Of a stretch of 25,504 bases of DNA, positions 7,844-15,173 are shown in pieces. How positions within the stretch are numbered: the stretch's first letter is position 1; each line of letters starts with the position of its first letter. Under the pieces are notes generated by a model. It had not been told where the DNA came from and did not search any database. It saw only the letters and a program-made list of their open reading frames with translations. The position numbers were made by a program, and so were the translations under genes. Origin of the DNA: JAVBKA01 sp031546715 (GTDB taxonomy: Bacteria; Bacillota; Clostridia; Oscillospirales; UBA929); contig JAVBKA010000052.1 of assembly GCA_031546715.1 (NCBI GenBank), positions 1 to 25,504 of the forward strand, written 5' to 3'.

Positions 7844-8374
7844 TTAGTAGGTTACAAGTGCCTCCACCTGGTCAAGCTCAAGCTCAACAGGGGTTTCACG
7901 TCCAAACATGGAAACTACAACACGGACACGGTTTTTGTCAAGAGCGATTTCTTCAACAGTGCCGATAAAGTTTTCAAGAGGACCATCAATAATTTTGACG
8001 CTGTCGCCAACACTATAGGAAACCACGATTTCAACCTTTTCAACGCCTAAAGCAGCAACCTCTGCATCTGTAAGCGGAACAGGCTTGCTTCCGGGACCGA
8101 CAAAGCCGGTTACGCCACGGGTATTGCGAACCACGTGCCAGCTTTCGTCTGTCATGACCATTTTAATCATAACATAACCGGGGAATATCTTGCGCTCAAC
8201 GGTTTTCTTCTTAGAGTCAGCCGTGATTTCCATGACTTCTTCAGTTGGAACCTTGAGTTCAAGTATTAAATCGTGGAGCTTGCGGTTTTCCACTGCTTTT
8301 TCAATAGTTGCGGCAACTTTTTTCTCGTAACCCGAGTAGGTATGCACAACATACCATTTGGCGTTTTCAGACAT
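7844..8374 (-). CDS. nusG: Transcription termination/antitermination protein NusG
   Basis: 176-residue NusG. The NGN domain begins KWYVVHTYSGYEKKVA and contains the MIKMVMTDESWHVVRNT region. The KOW domain follows: YSVGDSVKIIDGPLENFIGTV with its Gly turn. NusG binds RNA polymerase and couples transcription to Rho and to the ribosome. It lies between secE and rplK, the classical arrangement, 9 bases after the secE stop. The ribosome binding site AGGTAG is weak, so it may depend on coupling with secE. Confidence 0.97.
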   Translation of the reverse strand: MSENAKWYVVHTYSGYEKKVAATIEKAVENRKLHDLILELKVPTEEVMEITADSKKKTVERKIFPGYVMIKMVMTDESWHVVRNTRGVTGFVGPGSKPVPLTDAEVAALGVEKVEIVVSYSVGDSVKIIDGPLENFIGTVEEIALDKNRVRVVVSMFGRETPVELELDQVEALVTY

Positions 8375-8383
8375 TATAACTAC

Positions 8384-8659
8384 CTAAATTACTATAGAGA
8401 TGTTGCGAATGAGTTCAACAGCGAAGAACATAACGTAATCGAACAAACCAATAACAACCGCCATTACAACCAAAGATACTAAAACGATAGTAGAGTTGTT
8501 AATAAGCTGCTTGCGTGTTGGCCAAACGACCTTTTTAAGCTCTGAACGCATTTCACGAAGCCATTTTTTAAGCTTATCAATTAAGCCGGGCTTCTTTTCG
8601 ACCGGTTTTTCCACCTTATCGGCTTTTTGAACCTTGTCTAGGTTTTTTTCATCAGACAT
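8384..8659 (-). CDS. secE: Preprotein translocase subunit SecE
   Basis: 91-residue short form of SecE, with one membrane segment (IVLVSLVVMAVVIGLFDYVM) after a basic amphipathic helix with the family motif KKVVWPTRKQ. A Lys/Glu-rich N-terminal arm of about 30 residues precedes this core. SecE with SecY forms the core of the Sec channel. The ATG follows a GGAGATG site, and the gene lies directly after rpmG and before nusG. Confidence 0.97.
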   Translation of the reverse strand: MSDEKNLDKVQKADKVEKPVEKKPGLIDKLKKWLREMRSELKKVVWPTRKQLINNSTIVLVSLVVMAVVIGLFDYVMFFAVELIRNISIVI

Positions 8660-8677
8660 TAATAATCATCTCCGGTA

Positions 8678-8827
8678 CTACTTAGTTTCTTTATGCGGAG
8701 TGTGTTTGCGGCAGAAACGGCAGTATTTGTTCATTTCCAGCCTGTCCGGATCGTTTTTCTTGTTTTTCATCGTGTCGTAATTGCGTTGTTTGCATTCCTG
8801 ACATGCAAGAGTAATCTTTACACGCAT
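8678..8827 (-). CDS. rpmG: 50S ribosomal protein L33, zinc-ribbon form
   Basis: 49-residue protein, too short for many gene lists. It begins MRVKITLACQECKQRNY and ends KYCRFCRKHTPHKETK. The two CxxC pairs (Cys9/Cys12 and Cys36/Cys39) mark the zinc-binding (C+) form of L33. The ATG (8827-8825) has AAGGAGG in front. It is the first gene of the rpmG-secE-nusG-rplK-rplA operon, the usual order in Firmicutes. Confidence 0.95.
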   Translation of the reverse strand: MRVKITLACQECKQRNYDTMKNKKNDPDRLEMNKYCRFCRKHTPHKETK

Positions 8828-8853
8828 GAGCGGCGTCCTCCTTATTAAATATT

Positions 8854-8911
8854 GGACTGCAAGCAGTCCTCGCCTCCCTGATTAGGCTGGCTTTTTTGTA
8901 CAACAAAAAAG
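8854..8911 (-). promoter_or_regulatory. Leader hairpins upstream of rpmG
   Basis: The operon leader of about 100 bases holds two perfect inverted repeats. One has arms CTTTTTTGT and ACAAAAAAG (8891-8899 and 8903-8911). The other is GGACTGC/GCAGTCC (8854-8869), just before the Shine-Dalgarno site. They may regulate or stabilise the mRNA; no known class was recognised. Confidence 0.4.
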
Positions 8912-8931
8912 AACCTTTACAGGTAATCTGT

Positions 8932-8960
8932 AGGATAACATATATTTGGTGTTGTGTCAA
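8932..8960 (-). promoter_or_regulatory. Promoter of the rpmG-secE-nusG-rplK-rplA operon
   Basis: A perfect TTGACA (8960-8955) and TATCCT (8937-8932) on the minus strand are separated by 17 bases. The expected start is near 8925. Confidence 0.8.
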
Positions 8961-8997
8961 GGGGGTGTTTACACTAATGTACCTTTCAGCCTTTACA

Positions 8998-9420
8998 TTA
9001 AAAATGGAATTTTCGATTTCGTATTCTTTCTGAAAGTAATTGCAAATCTTCCTTTGATAAATTTTCCAAATGCTCAAGCTTTTCGAGAAAATTTTCGACG
9101 CTTTCTTTTGCTTTTATTCTTTGAAATTCACCAATGAAACTTACAATATTTCCATTTACGACAGCAATCATAATAATTCCATATAATGATAATATTGCAG
9201 TAATAATTCGCCCGAGAATGCTTGAAACATATAAATCGCCATAACCTATCGTAGTAACCGAAGCAAAACAAAACCAAATGCTGTCACCAAAGTTTTCCAT
9301 AGAAGGTTCAATAAAAGTCAAAATAAAAGCAGTTAGAAAGAATAGAGACAAGAAACCTGAAAGAGCTTCTATGGTTTTGGTTATTCTCAATATATTGTAA
9401 AAAACTTTTATTTTTTTCAT
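8998..9420 (-). CDS. Two-transmembrane potassium channel
   Basis: 140-residue ion channel with the simplest K+ channel plan. The first membrane helix is at about residues 20-37, the pore helix at about 44-56, the selectivity filter TTIGYGD at residues 56-62, and the second helix at about 68-95. A charged, probably coiled-coil C-terminal tail of about 45 residues follows, with the Leu/Glu-rich LEKLEHLENLSKEDLQLLSERI. There is no RCK/TrkA domain, so gating is not evident. The start ATG has AAGGG nearby. The base composition is AT-rich, like the HNH gene 180 bases upstream on the same strand, and unlike the ribosomal operon beside it. Confidence 0.85.
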   Translation of the reverse strand: MKKIKVFYNILRITKTIEALSGFLSLFFLTAFILTFIEPSMENFGDSIWFCFASVTTIGYGDLYVSSILGRIITAILSLYGIIMIAVVNGNIVSFIGEFQRIKAKESVENFLEKLEHLENLSKEDLQLLSERIRNRKFHF

Positions 9421-9600
9421 GTGAAATTCCCTTTTTATACACTAATTCTGTACAAATGATAGCTTTAAACTACAACTATTCAGTCACAAATTGGGCATGA
9501 TGCGTCTCAGTATAGCTAACTTTTATTGACAGATGTTTTAGGCATAACGTTTCTCAGGCGTCGGACAATACGCTTCCGTTTACGCCATGAGGTAATTACA

Positions 9601-10520
9601 TCAGCTAATAACAGTTGTTCTTGTTTTCACAATCATTTTCTTTACATCTTCAACAGAAAATACACCTTCTTTTTTTAGATGCAAGACCATGTGACAGTTT
9701 GGGCAAACAGGTATAAGGTCTGTTTTAGGATTTACTGTATAGCAAGAGTTGATAATATACAATGGCTTTATGTGATGTACATGAATTCTGCCGTCAAACT
9801 CTTTACCATAGAATTTTCCGAAGTCAAAGCTGCAGATGGCGCAGCTACTGCCATATTCTTTTATGCATTCATTTCGGGCATTATAATTTCGTTCATAGGC
9901 ATTTACAATAATCGTCTTCTTGCCACCTTCCGGAAAAACATCTTGTTGTTTTTCAGAAACTTCTTCGGGAATTGTCTGATGATTAATTTCTACGATATTG
10001 GGATTCATAAAATCTTTAGATTCCTCAGAAATGTCGGTAATATATTTTTCTGTCGAATATATTCTTGGCATTTCACCAATGACATTATTCAAGTTAAAAA
10101 CCTCTAGCTCGTCCTCGGTGCCTGTTATTAGGGATTCTGAAGGATGGGGAAAATTTATATTCAAATTCAAATAATCAGATAATTTATACCATTCTTTGCA
10201 CTTTCGAATTTTATCAAGCTCCGAGTAAAATAACTCTTTTTCTGTTTTTCCTAAAGTCTCAAGTCCTAATTCCTGCATTAACTCATAAAATCCAGCACTT
10301 GCTTTACCGTTGACTTTGCTGATTACTTTTGCTGAAAGCAAGGGTAATCCCAATTCTTTGCAGAGTTTTGAGACCACCGCAATATGTTTTCCAACTTGCT
10401 GCAATGAATTTGAGGATTGATTCTCGATGCTAGCTCATTATATTCAATTGGGCGTTCCCTATTAATAATTGTTAGAAGTAGCTGTTCTGCCAGCTTGGTC
10501 TGAATATCTGTTAATATCAC
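9601..10520 (-). pseudogene. HNH endonuclease with winged-helix-like N-terminus, interrupted by a frameshift
   Basis: The gene reads in two frames. Residues MILTDIQTKLAEQLLLTI to about INPQ come from a GTG start at 10520, while the rest, from about SLQQVGKHIAVVSKLC to the stop at 9601, is in the -1 frame. One missing A in the CAAAATTC-like run on the minus strand (plus strand TTT at 10409-10411) would join them as NPQ-NSLQQVGKHI, which reads naturally. The C-terminal domain is a clear HNH nuclease: CAICSF, IHVHHIKPL, then LIPVCPNCHMVLH, with the cysteines of a zinc ribbon. Such proteins are often DNA-cutting defence or restriction proteins. A sequencing error is possible. As read, full-length protein is not made; internal TTG initiation could still give the 267-residue part with the HNH domain. 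Confidence 0.8.
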
Positions 10521-10540
10521 GGCAATTGCCCCCCTGTTCT

Positions 10541-10569
10541 AATATAGTTATTGCACAGAAATTGTGCAA
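10541..10569 (-). promoter_or_regulatory. Promoter of the HNH gene, with an inverted repeat
   Basis: On the minus strand TTGCAC (10569-10564) and TATATT (10546-10541) are separated by 17 bases. The perfect inverted repeat TTGCACA-GAAAT-TGTGCAA (10551-10569) covers the -35 box and part of the spacer, so it could be an operator. The leader would be short (about 14 bases). Confidence 0.6.
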
Positions 10570-10709
10570 ATCAAGGTCGCTAAAAGCTATTAACGCCACC
10601 ATTACAATCATGTTACTTTACACAATTATATCATAATTAGACAGATTTGCAACAATATTCCAAATTTCATACATGCATAAATTACGCATAACCTCCCTCA
10701 CACCCACAT

Positions 10710-10738
10710 TTGCAATATCCCAACTTTCATGCTACAAT
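10710..10738 (+). promoter_or_regulatory. Promoter of the U32 gene pair
   Basis: TTGCAA (10710-10715) and TACAAT (10733-10738) with a 17-base spacer lie about 45 bases before the first start codon. Confidence 0.7.
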
Positions 10739-10781
10739 AACACACAATACCACACCACACTTTTTTACATAGGAGACCTTC

Positions 10782-12065
10782 ATGGAAAGCACGATAAAAC
10801 GACCTGAACTACTCGCACCTGCGGGGGATTTGGAGATACTCAAAACTGCGATTACTTACGGTGCTGACGCCGTGTACATGGGCGGCAAAGCCTTTGGGAT
10901 GCGGGCGACTGCCGCTACTTTTGATTACGCCGCTATGGAGGCGGGGCTAGACTTTGCTCACGCCAGAGGGGCGAAATGTTACATTACGGTTAATGCAATT
11001 CCCCACAACAGGGAGATAGATGCACTGCCTGAGTACCTTGAAGCTTTAAACGAGATTAAGGTTGACGCTATTATTGTTGCGGATTTAGGCGCATTTGCCA
11101 TGGCTAAAAGACATGCGCCGGACACTCAAATTCATGTTTCTGTACAGGCGAACATTACCAACTATGCGGCGGCGTTGGAATGGGCTAGGCTTGGTGCGTC
11201 CAGAATTATTGTTTCCAGAGAAATATCCCTTACCGACATTGCCCGAATCCGCAAGGAGCTGCCTAAAGAGGTGGCGATTGAAGCCTTTGTCCATGGGGCG
11301 ATGTGCCTTTCATACTCAGGCAGATGTTATCTCAGCAGCTATATTGCCGGAAGAGACGCTAATCACGGCGAATGTGTGCAGCCCTGCCGCTCTATGTATC
11401 ATTTGATGGAGGAGCGCAGACCTAACGACTTTTTTCCTGTGTACGAAGATGAAAACGGCGCATATATTCTCAATTCCAACGACCTATGCATGATTGAGCA
11501 TATTCCTGAAATGCTTGAGGCTGGTATCGAAAGCTTTAAAATTGAGGGACGTGCTAAAACGGCTTTTTACAGCGGTACAGTGGTTCGGGCGTACCGCTCG
11601 GCTATTGACGGCTACCTAGAAAACCCCCAGGCTGATTACAAGGTTAGTCCTGCGCTGCTTTCGGAACTGCAAGGGGTCAGCCATCGGACATATGACACGG
11701 GGTTTTATTTAGGCACAAAGGGCGGGCAAAATGTCACCTCTTCTACTTATATTCGTGAATTTGATGTAGTTGGAGTTGTCATTGATGTTGACAAAAAAGG
11801 GGTAACCCTTCAACAGCGCAACAAGTTTTCTGTGGGCGATACCTGGGAGGTGCTTGACCCTGACGGAAATGTTACGGTGTTTTCCCCTGTTAAGATGTTC
11901 AACGTTAAGGGGGATGAAATACTGTCTGCGCCCCATGCTCAAATGTTAGTGTTTATACCGGATTTGACTTTGACAAAGGGTGCAATGGTGCGAAAACGTG
12001 CAGGAGTTGAGGGGCTTCCTCTTAGACGTCCTTCCGGAGCACGCAACGAGATGGAGCAGAAATGA
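10782..12065 (+). CDS. U32 family protein, TrhP-like (tRNA hydroxylation type)
   Basis: 427-residue protein of family U32, historically called peptidase or collagenase-like; characterised relatives (TrhP, RlhA) are RNA hydroxylation factors. It starts RPELLAPAGDLEILKTAI and has YGADAVYMGG, the opening of a TIM-barrel-like domain. The four probable Fe-S cysteines lie in HGAMCLSYSGRC and GECVQPCR, near residues 175-205. The motif EDENGAYILNSNDLCMIEHI, after the last cysteine, is typical of the TrhP branch. The last 80 or so residues form a small C-terminal barrel. The ATG follows AGGAGAC. The stop region overlaps the next U32 gene (ATGATGG), so both are made together. The tRNA role (U34 wobble) is inferred from the family. 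Confidence 0.85.
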   Translation: MESTIKRPELLAPAGDLEILKTAITYGADAVYMGGKAFGMRATAATFDYAAMEAGLDFAHARGAKCYITVNAIPHNREIDALPEYLEALNEIKVDAIIVADLGAFAMAKRHAPDTQIHVSVQANITNYAAALEWARLGASRIIVSREISLTDIARIRKELPKEVAIEAFVHGAMCLSYSGRCYLSSYIAGRDANHGECVQPCRSMYHLMEERRPNDFFPVYEDENGAYILNSNDLCMIEHIPEMLEAGIESFKIEGRAKTAFYSGTVVRAYRSAIDGYLENPQADYKVSPALLSELQGVSHRTYDTGFYLGTKGGQNVTSSTYIREFDVVGVVIDVDKKGVTLQQRNKFSVGDTWEVLDPDGNVTVFSPVKMFNVKGDEILSAPHAQMLVFIPDLTLTKGAMVRKRAGVEGLPLRRPSGARNEMEQK

Positions 12066-14077
12066 TGGAAATTTTAGCCCCTTGCGGCAGTCCTGAGCAT
12101 ATTCCTGCCGCCGTGTTTTGCGGTGCTGATGCTGTGTATTTAGGCGGAAAGCGACTGTCTGCACGGCAAAATGCCGCTAATTTTGATGAACAGGCGTTGT
12201 CTGAGGCGGTTCGGCTGTGCCATCTTTACGGCGTAAAGGTGTATCAGACGATTAACACGCTTGTGCGAGATGATGAGCTGACCTTGGTTTATGACGCTGT
12301 CAAGGTGGCTGTCGCCGCAGGAGTTGACGCTATTATTGTGGCTGACATGGGTGCGGCGGCGTATATTCGCAAGCTTGTACCTGACATGCCCCTACATGCG
12401 TCCACACAAATGAGCATTCACGATGCCTACGGAGCGGAGCTTGCTCAACGTATGGGGTTTACACGAGCGGTTTTGGCACGAGAGCTGAGCCTAAAGCAAA
12501 TAGAGTTTATTTCCCAGAACACATCTATTGAGCTGGAGGTTTTTGTTCACGGAGCGTTGTGTTGCAGTGTTTCGGGGCAATGCTATCTGTCGGGAGTTAT
12601 TGGCGGACGAAGCGGAAACCGTGGGCTTTGCGCTCAGCCTTGTAGACTTAACAGTCAGGCAGGGGGGCGGGAATATGCGCTGTCCTTGAAGGATTTAAGC
12701 GTTGTTGACAGTTTGAGTGCTATTAAGGGCGTTACTGCGTTGAAAATTGAGGGCAGAATGAAACGTCCTGAGTATGTGGCGGCGGCGGTGACCGCTTGCA
12801 GACAGGCTCTTGACGGTGAAAAGCCCGACCTGGAGCGTTTACGCTCGGTATTTTCTCGCAGTGGTTTTACAGATAGTTATATCGCGGGAACTAAGAACAG
12901 TATGCACGGAGTGCGGAAAAAAGAGGACGTTGTCTCCGCAGAGGGGGTACTTCCTGAGCTTGAAGCGTTGTATGCCAAGCCTAGAGCGCGTTACGGTGTA
13001 TCAATGCATGTGGAATGTACACATGGCGAGGCTGTGACCGCCTCGGCTAAGTGCGGGGGGCTGTATGCCTGTGTCAGCGGCGACCCTCCACAGGCGGCTA
13101 AGACCAGAGGTATCACTGCGGAGGACGCAGAGAAGCAGCTTGTTAAGCTTGGGGGTACGCCCTTTTATGCTGACGGGTTCAGTGCAGACATTGACGATGG
13201 GTTGTTCGTGCCTGCGGCGGGATTTAACGAGCTTCGCAGACGGCTTGTTGCGGCGCTGGAAGAACGTCTCATAGCCAAAAATACGCCTAAATTCATCGTT
13301 AACGATTCTAAACCTGTTATAAAAAAGACGGTGAAGGCGGCGGTGCGTCCTGCACTTCATGCGGAGCTTCAGACGGTGGAGCAGTTTTTAGCGGTTAAGG
13401 ATATGGTTGAGTTGGCGGCACTTCCCCTGAGTTGCTTTGCGGAGGGCGGTCTTGCTGAGCATGCTGAACGGTTGGCAGTTAATATGCCTCGGCTTATGAC
13501 GGCGGATGTTTTGCCGTTGCTGCAAGCGCTTAAGGTTCAGGGTTTTGACAAAATGCTGTGCCAGAATCTGGCGCATGTGAATATTGGGCAGAAGCTAGGC
13601 TTTCGTATGTTCGGCGGGGTGTTTTTAAACGTTATGAATTCGTACGCGGTGGAGGTTTTGCGGGGGTTAGGCGTTGAAAGTGTAACATTGTCATCAGAAT
13701 TGACGCTTTCTCAGTTGCCAACCTCCGGTATTCCCACCGGTGTATTGGCGTATGGCAAAATTCCTGTGATGCTGTTAGCTCGTTGCCCTGTCCACGACCG
13801 ACCACTGGTTAAAAACTGCGGACAATGTGTGGACGTCATGACGGACAGGACTAACCGTAAATTCCCAATACGTTGCAACGGAGACTACATGGAACTGCTA
13901 AACTCAACGCCAATCTGGATGGCGGACAGGCTTGCGGAGCTGAAAACGGACTTTATAACGCTGATGTTTGACAGTCATGCGCCACAAGAGGTGGCGGAAA
14001 TAGTCAGGGCGTATGTAAGTGGCGGCGAGCCGCCGACAGACTACACTCGGGGCATGTTATACAGGGGTGTGGAGTAG
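12062..14077 (+). CDS. Large U32 family protein, RlhA-like, with extended C-terminus
   Basis: 671-residue second U32 protein. Its N-terminal half repeats the U32 pattern: MEILAPCGSPEHIPAAVFCGADAVYLGG, then HGALCCSVSGQC and GLCAQPCR with the Fe-S cysteines. After about residue 290 it has the long extra region seen in the larger U32 proteins. It ends with a second Cys-containing part, MLLARCPVHD, KNCGQCVDVM, FPIRCNGDYMELLNS, where four more cysteines may bind a metal. E. coli RlhA, which hydroxylates 23S rRNA C2501, is of similar length (about 650 residues). It overlaps the first U32 gene by four bases. The substrate is not decided by the sequence. Confidence 0.8.
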   Translation: MMEILAPCGSPEHIPAAVFCGADAVYLGGKRLSARQNAANFDEQALSEAVRLCHLYGVKVYQTINTLVRDDELTLVYDAVKVAVAAGVDAIIVADMGAAAYIRKLVPDMPLHASTQMSIHDAYGAELAQRMGFTRAVLARELSLKQIEFISQNTSIELEVFVHGALCCSVSGQCYLSGVIGGRSGNRGLCAQPCRLNSQAGGREYALSLKDLSVVDSLSAIKGVTALKIEGRMKRPEYVAAAVTACRQALDGEKPDLERLRSVFSRSGFTDSYIAGTKNSMHGVRKKEDVVSAEGVLPELEALYAKPRARYGVSMHVECTHGEAVTASAKCGGLYACVSGDPPQAAKTRGITAEDAEKQLVKLGGTPFYADGFSADIDDGLFVPAAGFNELRRRLVAALEERLIAKNTPKFIVNDSKPVIKKTVKAAVRPALHAELQTVEQFLAVKDMVELAALPLSCFAEGGLAEHAERLAVNMPRLMTADVLPLLQALKVQGFDKMLCQNLAHVNIGQKLGFRMFGGVFLNVMNSYAVEVLRGLGVESVTLSSELTLSQLPTSGIPTGVLAYGKIPVMLLARCPVHDRPLVKNCGQCVDVMTDRTNRKFPIRCNGDYMELLNSTPIWMADRLAELKTDFITLMFDSHAPQEVAEIVRAYVSGGEPPTDYTRGMLYRGVE

Positions 14078-14205
14078 GTTGTGAGTGGCAACCGCGGGGT
14101 GCGCGCTCGGGATGTGTGGGTAGTTTCAGGGTAATGACCAAGTGGAATATATTATAAAAAATATACAGTGTGTAATTATAGACATGCTGTAAATGGGGAA
14201 CGCTG

Positions 14206-14961
14206 ATGATAGATAGAATGAAACTTTTTCGGGACAAAATTGACGAAATTGACGAAAAACTCTTTGAGTTGCACGCAGACAGGCTTGATTATGCAGATAG
14301 AATTGGTAAGTACAAGGCGGAAAACCAGTTGCCAGTGGCGGTGCCTGAACGAGAAGCGGAGATGCTTAAGAGGCTTGATTCTGAGCGGGCGGAATTATTA
14401 AAGCTGCTGCTAAAGCAGAGTAAGGCCCGTCAGTACCTCCAGAGGGAGCGTCCTCGAATAACCTTAATCGGGCTTCCAGGCTGCGGGAAAGACGTAATTG
14501 CCCAGCTATTGGCTGAAAGTCATGACTTTCAGCTTTTAAATACCTATGAAATGGCTGAACATGCCTCTGGAATGAGTATTGAGAACATATTTGCCAAGTA
14601 TGGCGAGGCGTGGTTTAAGCCCTTTGAAAAGGATATGCTTAAGACGGCGATTTTGGAAAAAAATGTGGTTATTACCGTGAGCCTTAACCTTTTGCAAGAC
14701 CCTCAGAACACGGCGATGATTAAAGAAAATTCTGTTTGCTTTTACATAAAGAGAAAGCTTTCTGATATTTTTTATGACTCAGGATTTCCCCAGCAGACCC
14801 ATTTTTCCGACCCTGTTAAGCTGTTAGAGGCGTATGACAGTATCCATGAGACCTTTGAAGAATTGATGGATTATGAGGTTCAATATGCCGACCCTGTAAT
14901 ATGTGCTAGAAAAATTTCCAATCTGTATAATGAATTACATTCTGCCAAAAAATTGATTTAA
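14206..14961 (+). CDS. Chorismate mutase (AroQ) fused to a degenerate shikimate kinase domain
   Basis: 251 residues in two parts. Residues 5-80 are an AroQ chorismate mutase: FRDKIDEIDEKLFELHADR, IGKYKAE, PEREAEML. Arg9, Arg26, Lys37, Arg49, Glu50 and Gln76 line up with the E. coli active-site Arg11, Arg28, Lys39, Arg51, Glu52 and Gln88, so this domain is probably active. Residues 84-245 have the shikimate kinase fold pattern, with a P-loop (GLPGCGKD, 89-96), SGMSIENIFAKYGEAWF and YIKRKL. The key positions are changed: Ser/Thr after GK is Asp96, the shikimate-binding DxD is Asn112/Tyr114, FR is FK at 137-138, GGG is VSL at 158-160, and the RPL lid is missing. It looks like a pseudokinase, perhaps a regulatory partner in aromatic amino acid synthesis. 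Confidence 0.75.
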   Translation: MIDRMKLFRDKIDEIDEKLFELHADRLDYADRIGKYKAENQLPVAVPEREAEMLKRLDSERAELLKLLLKQSKARQYLQRERPRITLIGLPGCGKDVIAQLLAESHDFQLLNTYEMAEHASGMSIENIFAKYGEAWFKPFEKDMLKTAILEKNVVITVSLNLLQDPQNTAMIKENSVCFYIKRKLSDIFYDSGFPQQTHFSDPVKLLEAYDSIHETFEELMDYEVQYADPVICARKISNLYNELHSAKKLI

Positions 14962-15044
14962 TACCGAAAGTTACACACAAACATCACATAAAAAGTTATT
15001 AAGTTTTGAAAACTTCTTCCGATATATCTGACAGCAGCAAAAAG

Positions 15045-15142
15045 GATTGTTTAAATGCGCCTACCCATAGCAAATTATCAAGCCACGGATGGTGAGCTAA
15101 TTTGCCAAGTGTTCTGAAAAGAACCGGACGCTTTAAGTAATT
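15045..15142 (+). ncRNA. Candidate structured leader RNA (three-way junction) before the secreted protein
   Basis: The leader can fold as three helices. P1 pairs about 15045-15061 with 15126-15142; its core TTAAA-t-GCG (15051-15059) pairs with CGCTTTAA (15129-15136) and extends outward with A-U and two G-U pairs. P2 pairs GCAAATTA (15070-15077) with TAATTTGC (15098-15105), with CCAC/GGTG nested inside. P3 is GTTCT-GAAA-AGAAC (15111-15124), with a GNRA-type tetraloop. The 3' part lies about 20 bases before the ribosome binding site GGAG (15164-15167). No known riboswitch consensus fits. The call is from base pairing by eye only. Confidence 0.4.
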
Positions 15143-15173
15143 GCTGCATGCTATCGAAGGATCGGAGTATTGC

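Noticed and set aside
10400..10420. Programmed -1 frameshift in the HNH gene
   Set aside because: There is no X XXY YYZ slippery heptamer in the zero frame (codons CCT CAA ATT), so a simple base loss or sequencing error is a better explanation.
15045..15142. c-di-GMP-I (GEMM) riboswitch
   Set aside because: A GAAA tetraloop and GGACGC are present, but the GCAAACC element, GACGCAAAGCC and the second receptor hairpin in the right order are not. It is kept only as an unclassified leader.
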